DNA of 59,083 bases from Candidatus Poribacteria bacterium (lineage in GTDB: Bacteria; Poribacteria; WGA-4E; WGA-3G), in assembly GCA_022394755.1 (NCBI GenBank), contig JAGFCA010000098.1, positions 1 to 59,083 on the forward strand. The letters are read 5' to 3'. A program made the translations under genes and the position numbers. Below the pieces are notes generated by a model, which saw only the letters and a list, made by a program, of their open reading frames with translations, made no database searches and was not told where the DNA came from. Within the stretch, counting starts at the first letter, position 1. Each line of letters begins with the position of its first letter. Below are positions 9,486-17,363 of the stretch, piece by piece.

Positions 9486-9514
9486 TTGACCATATCTTCG
9501 TAATTTGATACTCT
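9486..9514 (+). promoter_or_regulatory. candidate sigma-70 promoter of the NuoE-F gene
   Basis: TTGACC (9486-9491) and TACTCT (9509-9514) are separated by 17 bases, with a TG just before the -10. The -10 is a poor match; the position, about 70 bases before the ATG, is right. Confidence 0.4.
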
Positions 9515-9581
9515 AATTGCGTATTCACTATTTATAATGTCATATTGAATTTCTTAAATTGTTGAAATTCTGGAGAGATAA

Positions 9582-11210
9582 ATGCCAACGAATGCGGAAT
9601 TGATTGCCGAATGGAGTGATGCTCCTGCTCCACTCCTAAGTGTGCTACACGCGTTCCATGATAGAGATGGTTTTATCTCAGAGAATTCCCTCCGAGACAT
9701 TGCCGTAGAACTACGTATACCCCTTGCTGAACTATTTGGTACTGTAACCTTCTATCATCATTTTGCTCGTGAAGAGCCAGGACAGGCTGCACCTCGTGTA
9801 TGTACCGGTCCTGTTTGTCGATTGCAAGGCGGGTTAGAAATCTTTGACGAATTAAAAAGTGAAGGTGCAACTGAAATGCCGTGTGCTGGCAGGTGTGACG
9901 ATTGTGTTCCAGTTTTAAAAGGACATCAGGTTTTTACAGGAAAAGATGTCCACACACTTTCTGTTCAACCAACACCACTCCCACCGCCATATCTAGGGGA
10001 CAGTGAAGAATGCATCTTCGCAGATATCCGTGAACCCAGTCGTAACACCCTTGAAGGTTACAAATGTACTGGTGGATATGATGCTTTAAAGCATGCTATG
10101 ACATCCCTTAGTTCTGAAGAGGTAATTCAGATAATAAAACGTAGCCAACTGGCAGGTAGAGGAGGGGCAGGTTTCCCCACTGGTATGAAATGGGAATCTG
10201 TTCTGAATGCTTCAGGTGATCCAAAGACTATTGTGTGTAATGCTGATGAGGGTGAACCGGGGTGTTTTAAGGATAGAGTTATTCTTGATTATGCTCCACA
10301 TTCGATAATTGAAGGTATGACATTGGCGGCTTATGCAACAGGGGCAACTCGCGGGTTTATCTATCTCAGATATGAGTATCCAGAAACCTATAAGATTCTT
10401 GATAATGCTATTATTGAAGCGGAAGCTGAAGGATTGATTGGTGATAATATCCTCGGAACGGAATTTACATTCCATATCTACATACGACGTGGTGCTGGAG
10501 CGTATGTTTGTGGGGAAGAGGGATCATTGTTAAATAGTTTAGAAGGCAAACATCCATTTCCAAGAAATCGTCCTCCATATCCTGTAACCCACGGCTTTGA
10601 AAATCTTCCTACAGCGGTGAATAACGTTGAGACACTTGCTGCTACCGTGCAGATAATACGGCATGGAGCAGATTGGTATAAAAATCTAAGTTATGATAAA
10701 AACCTTGCAGGAACTAAAATAATTAGTCTATCTGGAGACATACAAAGACCGGGAAATTATGAAGTGCCGTTTGGACTGCCACTAAAAACTCTCCTATACG
10801 ATTGGGCAGGTGGAGCATTAGATGGACGATCTATTCAGGCAATTACAACTGCAGGTTTGTCAGGCGGATTTATTGGAGAAACAGATTTTGATATTACTAT
10901 TGATGAACCCAGTTTCCAAAAGATTGGTGCTATGCTTGGGGCTGCGGGTATAATGGTGTTTGATGATACACGAGATATGGTGGATGTAGCTCGTAACGCA
11001 ATGGGATTTTTCGCTGAAGAATCTTGTGGGAAGTGTTTCCCGTGTCGGATTGGAACTCATCGACTTACTGAACTCTTATCTGAACCACTAACGCAAGAAT
11101 CAAGAGATCTAATCGTCGAAATCGGTAGTGTAATGAAAGCAACAAGTGCTTGTGGTCTCGGTACAGCTGCCCCAAATATCACAGATAGTTTATTGAAATT
11201 ATGTTTGTAA
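9582..11210 (+). CDS. NuoE-NuoF fusion (NADH-oxidising flavoprotein/ferredoxin subunit)
   Basis: 542 residues with a GGAG site before ATG. Residues 1-125 are a NuoE-like thioredoxin fold with the [2Fe-2S] cysteines C74, C79, C101 and C105. Residues about 145-542 are NuoF, with the FMN/NADH loop GRGGAGFPTG (about 192-201), CNADEGEPGCFKDR, GAGAYVCGEEGSLLNSLEG and the [4Fe-4S] motif C482-x2-C485-x2-C488...C524. It would oxidise NADH through FMN and pass electrons through iron-sulfur centres to a partner. In complex I, NAD-reducing hydrogenases and formate dehydrogenases the two parts are usually separate genes next to the partner. Here no NuoG, hydrogenase, Nfn or FDH gene is adjacent, so the partner is unknown. 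There is no C-terminal ferredoxin extension of the HndC kind. Confidence 0.88.
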   Translation: MPTNAELIAEWSDAPAPLLSVLHAFHDRDGFISENSLRDIAVELRIPLAELFGTVTFYHHFAREEPGQAAPRVCTGPVCRLQGGLEIFDELKSEGATEMPCAGRCDDCVPVLKGHQVFTGKDVHTLSVQPTPLPPPYLGDSEECIFADIREPSRNTLEGYKCTGGYDALKHAMTSLSSEEVIQIIKRSQLAGRGGAGFPTGMKWESVLNASGDPKTIVCNADEGEPGCFKDRVILDYAPHSIIEGMTLAAYATGATRGFIYLRYEYPETYKILDNAIIEAEAEGLIGDNILGTEFTFHIYIRRGAGAYVCGEEGSLLNSLEGKHPFPRNRPPYPVTHGFENLPTAVNNVETLAATVQIIRHGADWYKNLSYDKNLAGTKIISLSGDIQRPGNYEVPFGLPLKTLLYDWAGGALDGRSIQAITTAGLSGGFIGETDFDITIDEPSFQKIGAMLGAAGIMVFDDTRDMVDVARNAMGFFAEESCGKCFPCRIGTHRLTELLSEPLTQESRDLIVEIGSVMKATSACGLGTAAPNITDSLLKLCL

Positions 11211-11270
11211 ATATCACCAGAAACAAGTAAGATAATACTGGCTTAGTATGACCATAATTGACTTAAATTG

Positions 11271-12464
11271 ATGTGGAGTCGAGGTTTTCTTTCCCTCTGC
11301 ATCATCGTATTTGTTATTGGGTTGATTTCGGGGCCAGTGCATCTATTCTTCCCAGTATACACAGAAGAAGTCTTGGGTGAAAATCCATTATATGCCGCAT
11401 TATTACGTGCAATCCCAATTGGACTTGGTGGTATTACTGCACTCATTGGAGGTAAACTCTGCGACCGGTTTGGCAGGAAACCGACATTACTCATCGGTAT
11501 AACTGGGGCTGTAGTAATAGGTAGTCTGTTTACAACCGAAATACCGTTATTTATCTGGGGTATATTGTGCTATGAAGGCGTCGCATCAGGATTCAAAACT
11601 GCAGGAGGGCAAACATACCTAATTAGTTCTGTAACACCGGAACGATTAGGGTCTGCCACCGGTCTCTACTTTATCAGTAGTACGGTTGGAAGTGCCATTG
11701 GTAATGCAATCGCTGGAGAAGTAATATCCCGCCAACATTTCAGTAATTTTGGTATCGGAGCTATAATCTTATCAGGGTTAGTATTTATTGGTGCTTGTAT
11801 ATTCTTACCCCGTCTTAATAGACCAAGTGCTAACACAAACAAAAAGGAGGGAAGTTGGAAATCAGCCTTAAATAAAGGTAAGTATCTTGAACTATTACGT
11901 CGCTCAGACATGTGGATGTTAATCGGGTTACGTGTGTTTCCAACATATTATTGGGGTTCTGTAAACCTTTTGATGCCGATACTGATCAATCGTATCGCAG
12001 GAGAAAGAGTTACCGGTTATTTTGGGACTTTTAGCTTGCTGTTTGCTTTTATATGCCAATTTGCTATCGGGAGAATATGTGATGCTATAGGACACCGTTT
12101 ACCGGCTTTAATAACAAACGTTATAATCACAATACTTGCTTTCGGTTTAGCCATCTCTCACGATTCATTGGTCGCACTTCAGATATATGGAATACTGGGG
12201 GCAGGAGCAGCGTGGGGACTATCTACTACTATTCCAAGATTCATTAATGAGTTTACGGACTCAGAAGAGAAAGGACACGGCGTCGGTCTAACACATTTAG
12301 CTTGGAGCACAGGATTTCTACTCGGATATGTCGTGAGTGGAATTCTAATTAATATATCTGTTCATATACCTTTTATTGTTGCAGGATTATTCCTGATTTG
12401 TTCAACCTGTATTGCCTATAAACTTTGGCATACACATAAAAAAATAAGGATGGAACTTCCATGA
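11271..12464 (+). CDS. MFS transporter
   Basis: About 397 residues, almost entirely hydrophobic, with roughly 12 membrane segments. The loop 2-3 signature CDRFGRKPTLLIG is the MFS motif A, and a related CDAIGHRLP occurs in the second half, as expected for the two six-helix bundles. The substrate cannot be deduced. An in-frame TTG lies one codon upstream of the ATG; no clear Shine-Dalgarno is visible for either. The stop overlaps the next gene's ATG (ATGA), so it is translationally coupled to the galactose-binding-like protein, which hints at a carbohydrate substrate (inference). Confidence 0.88.
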   Translation: MWSRGFLSLCIIVFVIGLISGPVHLFFPVYTEEVLGENPLYAALLRAIPIGLGGITALIGGKLCDRFGRKPTLLIGITGAVVIGSLFTTEIPLFIWGILCYEGVASGFKTAGGQTYLISSVTPERLGSATGLYFISSTVGSAIGNAIAGEVISRQHFSNFGIGAIILSGLVFIGACIFLPRLNRPSANTNKKEGSWKSALNKGKYLELLRRSDMWMLIGLRVFPTYYWGSVNLLMPILINRIAGERVTGYFGTFSLLFAFICQFAIGRICDAIGHRLPALITNVIITILAFGLAISHDSLVALQIYGILGAGAAWGLSTTIPRFINEFTDSEEKGHGVGLTHLAWSTGFLLGYVVSGILINISVHIPFIVAGLFLICSTCIAYKLWHTHKKIRMELP

Positions 12465-12988
12465 TTATTGCTGAACTTGATTTAGAAAATGCTGAACATC
12501 TTGACCTTACAAATGCACAATGGCGTTATGCTGACGGACTTGTTCCCGGTGAACCGAATGGTGGATTGGTCGATCAGATGCCAGAAACACCAGCACGACT
12601 CGCTGATTATGACGATTCTGGATGGGATGTCTGTGAAAATATACAAGAAATCGTCTCTACAGGTTTCTGTTTCGGGTGGTATCGTATCACTGTCACTTTA
12701 CCTGAAGAGGTAGATGGAAAATCCATTGCAGGTTCAAAAGTGTGGTTTCATACCTGTATTGATGATTATGGTGAAGTTTGGGTGGATGGTGAAATTGACC
12801 TTGCTTTCGGTAAGTCTGGTCGGGGGGCTGCATCAGGTTTCAACGCTCCTCAAAGAGTTGTTGTTTCTGAAAGTGCGGAACCGGGTGCACAACATGTGTT
12901 GGCATGTTTAGCTGTGAATGGACCGTTCGCAAGACCTGGCGGCGGTATTTTTCTCCGATTTGCTAAACTTGAATTTGAACAGGAATAA
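12461..12988 (+). CDS. galactose-binding-like (glycoside hydrolase 2 N-domain type) protein
   Basis: 175 residues with no signal peptide. The middle resembles the jelly-roll sugar-binding domain of family 2 glycosidases: DYDDSGWDVCENIQEI, then GWYRITVTLPEEVDGK, VWFHTCIDDYGEVWVDGE and a terminal GIFLRFAKLEF strand. It contains no catalytic glycosidase domain, so it is probably a binding or accessory protein. It starts inside the stop of the MFS transporter (4-base overlap) and is followed by a hairpin terminator at 13004-13033. The fold assignment is by pattern and moderate; the ligand is unknown. Confidence 0.6.
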   Translation: MIIAELDLENAEHLDLTNAQWRYADGLVPGEPNGGLVDQMPETPARLADYDDSGWDVCENIQEIVSTGFCFGWYRITVTLPEEVDGKSIAGSKVWFHTCIDDYGEVWVDGEIDLAFGKSGRGAASGFNAPQRVVVSESAEPGAQHVLACLAVNGPFARPGGGIFLRFAKLEFEQE

Positions 12989-13003
12989 CAACTTCAAAAT
13001 ATT

Positions 13004-13033
13004 TAGGGGTGGTCCATGGCTACCCCTATTTTT
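13004..13033 (+). terminator. hairpin terminator or attenuator just upstream of queC
   Basis: TAGGGGT (13004-13010) pairs with ACCCCTA (13022-13028), followed by five T (13029-13033). The loop GTCCA (13012-13016) can also pair with TGGAT (13035-13039), which overlaps the likely ribosome site of queC, giving an H-type pseudoknot. The simple reading is a terminator for the MFS pair. Confidence 0.6.
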
Positions 13034-13045
13034 GTGGATTAAGAA

Positions 13046-13765
13046 TTGGCACTCACAACAACACCTCACAATTTACATAATCCTCCTAAGGCTGTTGTAT
13101 TATTAAGTGGTGGATTGGATTCCACAACCACTTTAGCAATTGCACGTTCAGAAGGATATGAAACATACGTGTTGAGCTTTCGATATGGGCAGCGTAACAA
13201 GGTTGAACTTAAATGTGCTGAGAATAATGCAAGGTTATTGGGAGCAAAACAACATACAATAATTGACATAGATCTACGTATTTTCGGTGCATCTGCTTTA
13301 ACATCTGATATTGATGTACCAAAAGACAGATCAGATAAGGTTATGACTGCAGGTATACCTATTACCTACGTTCCAGCAAGAAATACCATCTTTCTCTCCT
13401 ATGCCCTCTCTTGGGCAGAAGTACTCTCATCCGATACTATTTTTACTGGAGTTAATGCTGTTGACTATAGCGGTTACCCAGATTGCCGTCCAGAATACAT
13501 AGAGGCTTATCAGAAGATGGCAAATCTTGCAACACAAGCAGGTGTAGAAGGTAATACTAAAGTAAAAATATGTACTCCATTGATTGACAAAACAAAAGCA
13601 GAAATAATCAGAATCGGTACGGATCTTGGTGTTGATTATAGTCATACTTTAAGTTGTTATGATCCTGACACGGAAGGCAGGGCATGTGGGGGTTGTGATA
13701 GTTGTCAACTCCGAAAAAGAGGGTTTGCTGAAGCATGCATTCCTGATCCAACACGATATAGATAA
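13046..13765 (+). CDS. queC: 7-cyano-7-deazaguanine synthase QueC
   Basis: 239 residues. QueC uses ATP and ammonia to convert 7-carboxy-7-deazaguanine to preQ0 in queuosine synthesis. The PP-loop SGGLDS is at 21-26, followed by [17 protein letters not shown]-like [14 protein letters not shown] and [17 protein letters not shown] are strong QueC signatures. The zinc cysteines are C204, C214, C217 and C220 ([17 protein letters not shown]). No ATG exists ahead of the PP-loop, so a TTG at 13046 is taken as start, with GGAT 7 bases upstream. QueE lies at 31269; QueD and QueF are not in the window. Only 12 bases separate the start from the hairpin upstream. Confidence 0.95.
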   Translation: MALTTTPHNLHNPPKAVVLLSGGLDSTTTLAIARSEGYETYVLSFRYGQRNKVELKCAENNARLLGAKQHTIIDIDLRIFGASALTSDIDVPKDRSDKVMTAGIPITYVPARNTIFLSYALSWAEVLSSDTIFTGVNAVDYSGYPDCRPEYIEAYQKMANLATQAGVEGNTKVKICTPLIDKTKAEIIRIGTDLGVDYSHTLSCYDPDTEGRACGGCDSCQLRKRGFAEACIPDPTRYR

Positions 13766-13776
13766 AGCGAGTTTAT

Positions 13777-14493
13777 ATGATAAAAGCGGTATTCTTTGAT
13801 TTTTATTGGACTTTAGGCGTTTGGGGACAGCCTCTTGAGGATAGAGTTCAAAAGATCGCTGAACGATACGACTTTGAAATTGATTGGGATAAATACTCAA
13901 TTGCAGTCAAGAGTTTGTATGGGGATGCGTCAGGATCAGATCCAAAAACACATTCACTACTTGGAACGATGGAAAAAATTGTCAAAAGCTATGGTGATTT
14001 TATCAAACAACTCGGTGTTGAAAAACATGTAGGACAGATCACATGGGAGTTGTTACAATCCGAACATTCACTCTTTGGAGCGAATAACGCTATACTTTAC
14101 GATGACACTGTTCCGACTTTGAAACTTCTGAAAGAGGAAGGATATAAATTAGCAATTGTTTCAAATTGGGATACACCGTTATTCCCATTATTAGAACGAC
14201 TCGGTATTGCACACTACTTTGACACGATAACTGCTTCACATGATGAGCGTGTCCGCTCAGCTAAACCGGATCCACATATTTTTGAGTATACTCTCCACAA
14301 GATCGGTGTCACTGCTGAAGAAACAGTTCATGTGGGGGATACTTTTGAAGCGGATATTATTGGTGCGCAAGGTGTTGGGATTCGTCCAATTCTTATTGAT
14401 CGTGATGGTTCACAACAAGGTAGGTGGGATGAGACGATTCAATCTTTATCAGGGTTGCCAGAACTTCTTGCTGATTCTACACATACTGTATAG
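13777..14493 (+). CDS. HAD-family hydrolase, first of a tandem pair
   Basis: 238 residues. Motif I is DFYWT (nucleophile D8) with Tyr at the D+2 place, as in 2-haloacid dehalogenases and REG-2-like proteins, not the DxD of phosphatases. Motif II is VSNWD, motif III the Lys of SAKPDPHIFEY, and motif IV HVGDTFEADIIGAQ. An all-helical cap (about 20-105) lies between motifs I and II, so this is a type C1 cap protein. It follows queC by 11 bases and precedes a paralogue by 12 bases, so it is probably cotranscribed. The substrate is unknown. The core half is almost identical to the paralogue while the caps differ strongly. Confidence 0.85.
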   Translation: MIKAVFFDFYWTLGVWGQPLEDRVQKIAERYDFEIDWDKYSIAVKSLYGDASGSDPKTHSLLGTMEKIVKSYGDFIKQLGVEKHVGQITWELLQSEHSLFGANNAILYDDTVPTLKLLKEEGYKLAIVSNWDTPLFPLLERLGIAHYFDTITASHDERVRSAKPDPHIFEYTLHKIGVTAEETVHVGDTFEADIIGAQGVGIRPILIDRDGSQQGRWDETIQSLSGLPELLADSTHTV

Positions 14494-14505
14494 ACCAAGA
14501 AACTT

Positions 14506-15219
14506 ATGGTAAAAGTGGTATTCTTTGATTTTTACAAGACTCTTTCAGTTAGGGGAGAGAATACGTTTATAGCAAGTCTTAAAAGAATTGTAGATAGTTA
14601 TGACGTAGAAGTTAATTGGGATCATTATGATATATATGACATAGCAGTAAAGGATCTTTTCGTAAATACTCCTGTGTGTAATACTGCTATGGATTCATTA
14701 CTTGATTCAGTGATGGCTACAATGAATCGAGAGTGTGATTTTATAAGAAAATTCGGTATTCAGGAACATGTGGAACAAATAGCATGGGAACTCTTGCAAT
14801 CTGGACATCCGCTTTTTGCTGGTACAGATGCAAAACTATACAACGATGTCGTACCTACCCTTCAGCATTTACGAGATTCGGACATTAAGCTAGCTATAGT
14901 CTCAAATTGGGATACTCCATTGTTTCCCTTATTAGAACGACTCGGCATTGCTCACTTTTTTGACACGATCACTGCTTCCCATGATGTGCGTATTAGGTCA
15001 GCTAAACCGGATCCACATATCTTTGAGTATACGCTCAAGAAAGTCGGTGTCACCGCTGAAGAAACAGTTCATGTAGGGGATACCTTTGAAGCAGATATCA
15101 TTGGTGCCCAAGGAGTTGGGATACGTCCAATATTGATTGACCGTGTTGGTTCGCAACAAGGTAGGTGGGATGAGACGATTCATAGTCTTGCTGAATTACC
15201 GGAATTACTTAATGGATAA
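14506..15219 (+). CDS. HAD-family hydrolase, second of a tandem pair
   Basis: 237 residues, paralogue of the preceding gene. Motif I is DFYKT (D8, again Tyr at D+2), then VSNWD, SAKPDPHIFEY and HVGDTFEADIIGAQ. From KLAIVSNWD onward only scattered residues differ from the first copy, whereas residues 10-120, the cap, share little. That suggests divergence of substrate specificity on a conserved catalytic core, or gene conversion of the 3' half. Synonymous differences are present in the core, so the duplication is not very recent. No membrane or export signal. Confidence 0.85.
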   Translation: MVKVVFFDFYKTLSVRGENTFIASLKRIVDSYDVEVNWDHYDIYDIAVKDLFVNTPVCNTAMDSLLDSVMATMNRECDFIRKFGIQEHVEQIAWELLQSGHPLFAGTDAKLYNDVVPTLQHLRDSDIKLAIVSNWDTPLFPLLERLGIAHFFDTITASHDVRIRSAKPDPHIFEYTLKKVGVTAEETVHVGDTFEADIIGAQGVGIRPILIDRVGSQQGRWDETIHSLAELPELLNG

Positions 15220-15377
15220 AAGCAGAGAAAATAAATTTGACATTTTTTGTGATGGTTATATTATTTATGTTCGCGTAGAAAATACGAGATTGTTGATAGA
15301 GATTGGTCCAAAACAACTTTGAAAATATATCACCATCCTATCAAGAATATTGTGAATCAGGGACAGGAGATAACTAA

Positions 15378-16403
15378 ATGAACCATTTAATTATCAGTGA
15401 ATTATATGATCCTATACGACACAATCCGATATATTTCATTGCTTACAACATGAGAGGCCTTGTCTATCTGAAGAAAGGAGAGTATGACCTTGCTTTAGCA
15501 GATTTCAATAAATCTATTCAACTCAAACCTGACTATGTTGAAGCATACAATAACAGAGGCACTGTCTATTTTTATAAAAGGGAATATAATCTTGCTATTG
15601 TAGATTATGATGAAGTTATCCGAATTAATCCTCAGGATAAGATTGGATTCTATAACAGAGGTAATGCCTATTTTGAAATAGGATATATTGACCTTGCAAT
15701 TTCTGATTACAACGAAGCTATAAAACTACACTCAGAATATGCTGATGCTTATTTCAACAGAGGGGCTGCCTATTTTCATAAAGGCGAATATCATCTTGCT
15801 ATCGCAGATTACAGCCAAGCTATCACGATTGATTTAACTATAATCGAAACCTATAATGGCAGAGGAATTTCACTCATTAAAAAGGGATGTTTTGACCTTG
15901 CTATTGCAGAATACAACAAAGCTATTAGGATTGACCCTGAGTATGCCGAAGGATATTACAATCGAGGTACTGCCTATTTGAAGAAAGGTGATTATGACCT
16001 TGCTATTATGGATTACAACCAAGCCATCAAGTTTGACCATACTGATGTCGAAGCCTACAATAACAGAGGTATTGCCTATGCGGAAATAGGTGATTTTGAC
16101 CTTGCTATTTCAGATTACAACGAAGCCATCCGACTAAATCCAAAATATGTTGATGCATATTATAATAGAGGTATGGACTATATGGAAATAGAAGAATATG
16201 ACTTGGCTATTGCCGATTTCGACGAATCTATCAGATTAGATCCTGAATTTGCCGAAGCATATTACAATCGAGGTAATGCTTATTGGCAGAAAAGAGAGTA
16301 TGACCTTGCTAATGCAGATTATTACACAGCTATCCGACTAAACCCTGAATATAATAAAGAATACTATTACAAAGATATTCCCTGCCACAGAAGAGGTTCA
16401 TAA
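15378..16403 (+). CDS. TPR-repeat protein (nine repeats)
   Basis: 341 residues made of nine consecutive 34-residue tetratricopeptide repeats from about residue 20 on, each of the form AYNNRGxAYxxKGEYDLAIxDY followed by an xAIRLxPxY turn. TPR arrays form a superhelix for protein-protein contact; the partner is unknown. No signal peptide or extra domain is visible. AGGAG precedes the ATG by a normal distance. It lies upstream of a membrane-anchored HEAT-like protein by about 30 bases, so the two may be cotranscribed. The regularity of the repeats suggests expansion by internal duplication. Confidence 0.9.
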   Translation: MNHLIISELYDPIRHNPIYFIAYNMRGLVYLKKGEYDLALADFNKSIQLKPDYVEAYNNRGTVYFYKREYNLAIVDYDEVIRINPQDKIGFYNRGNAYFEIGYIDLAISDYNEAIKLHSEYADAYFNRGAAYFHKGEYHLAIADYSQAITIDLTIIETYNGRGISLIKKGCFDLAIAEYNKAIRIDPEYAEGYYNRGTAYLKKGDYDLAIMDYNQAIKFDHTDVEAYNNRGIAYAEIGDFDLAISDYNEAIRLNPKYVDAYYNRGMDYMEIEEYDLAIADFDESIRLDPEFAEAYYNRGNAYWQKREYDLANADYYTAIRLNPEYNKEYYYKDIPCHRRGS

Positions 16404-16433
16404 GGGCAACATTTACAGATTGAAGGTGAATTG

Positions 16434-17243
16434 ATGTATCGTAAACTCATTTTAGCATTCTCTCTCATTGTCGGGGTCGCAATAGTTTTCATTGTCAATG
16501 TCTGGTATGATACGAATCGTTTTGAAGAATCATTGAAATCATCAGACAAGACTCCTACTACAGTGAAACCTTCTGACTATCAAGTTATTAAACCACCTAC
16601 ACAGAATAATAATAAGAAAATTGATATCACTGCTAATAATGGGAAAGATAACACCCAAAATTCAGAAGAGGTGGTAACGAAGCCAACCGAGAAAACTCAA
16701 ACCCCGCAAGGAACTCAAAGCCTGACTGATCCAGTTGCTGCTGCTTGGGCACGGCTTGACTATATTTCTAAGAATATTTATGAATACGGAGAAGAATTCT
16801 CTCCTAAAACCACCGAATTAATGGAACAATTGAAACATACTTGGAATATACCCGGTGAAGAAGGAAGGGAATTATCAATAGAGTTACTAACAGAACTTGC
16901 TAATCTTCGTGATCCACGGTCTGCGGAAGCCTTTATTCAATCTATTTTTGAGAATCGTTTATCAGGGAAACTTTTGACAGAAGGTTTAGTATCAATCGGT
17001 CCACCATCGGTTCCACTACTGATTCCTTATTTAGATGACAGAAGTAGTGGAAGATTTGACGTAACCGCTGATGTATTAAGTTTAGTTGGAGAAAAGTATC
17101 GAAGTGAATTAGGTGGTGCAGTGGAATATATTATTATTCCCAAGTTAGAGACAATTGTTGCATCTGAAACTGAAAAATTAGGACCTTTTGGTCGCTTTGA
17201 CAAACAAATTGCGCTTCAGGCTATAGCAAGGTTAAAACAATAA
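16434..17243 (+). CDS. membrane-anchored HEAT-like repeat protein
   Basis: About 269 residues. One N-terminal membrane helix (KLILAFSLIVGVAIVFIVNV) is followed by a disordered Thr/Lys/Asn-rich spacer (about 35-100) and a helical C-terminal half. That half has HEAT-type phrases (LLTELANLRDPRSAEAFIQSI, GLVSIGPPSVPLLIPYLDD). The ATG at 16434 has a GAAGGTGA site; a TTG one codon earlier is possible. The C-terminal domain would lie outside the inner membrane. Function unknown; a scaffold role is inferred from repeat type only. Confidence 0.7.
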   Translation: MYRKLILAFSLIVGVAIVFIVNVWYDTNRFEESLKSSDKTPTTVKPSDYQVIKPPTQNNNKKIDITANNGKDNTQNSEEVVTKPTEKTQTPQGTQSLTDPVAAAWARLDYISKNIYEYGEEFSPKTTELMEQLKHTWNIPGEEGRELSIELLTELANLRDPRSAEAFIQSIFENRLSGKLLTEGLVSIGPPSVPLLIPYLDDRSSGRFDVTADVLSLVGEKYRSELGGAVEYIIIPKLETIVASETEKLGPFGRFDKQIALQAIARLKQ

Positions 17244-17255
17244 ACGATTTATCCG

Positions 17256-17298
17256 AGAAAGAGGCAGGTAGTCCTTGTAGTGTCCATCTCTTTCTTTT
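17256..17298. terminator. hairpin terminator
   Basis: AGAAAGAG (17256-17263) pairs with CTCTTTCT (17288-17295), followed by TTT. It ends the TPR/HEAT transcript and faces the convergent larA-like gene. Confidence 0.5.
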
Positions 17299-17363
17299 AC
17301 TCTGAACTTAATAAAATACCTTAAACTCCTATCCGCGTAATCCGAGATTCAAAAAAGAAGGTA

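Noticed and set aside
8047..9581. Possible replication origin
   Set aside because: The stretch is AT-rich with repeated GTTGTGAAA, but no cluster of TTATCCACA-type DnaA boxes and no dnaA/dnaN/gidA genes are nearby.
15212..15322. 36-codon frame beginning ATGGATAAAAGC after the second HAD gene
   Set aside because: It lacks a Shine-Dalgarno, overlaps the end of the HAD gene and has no recognisable features; it cannot be supported, though it is not excluded.
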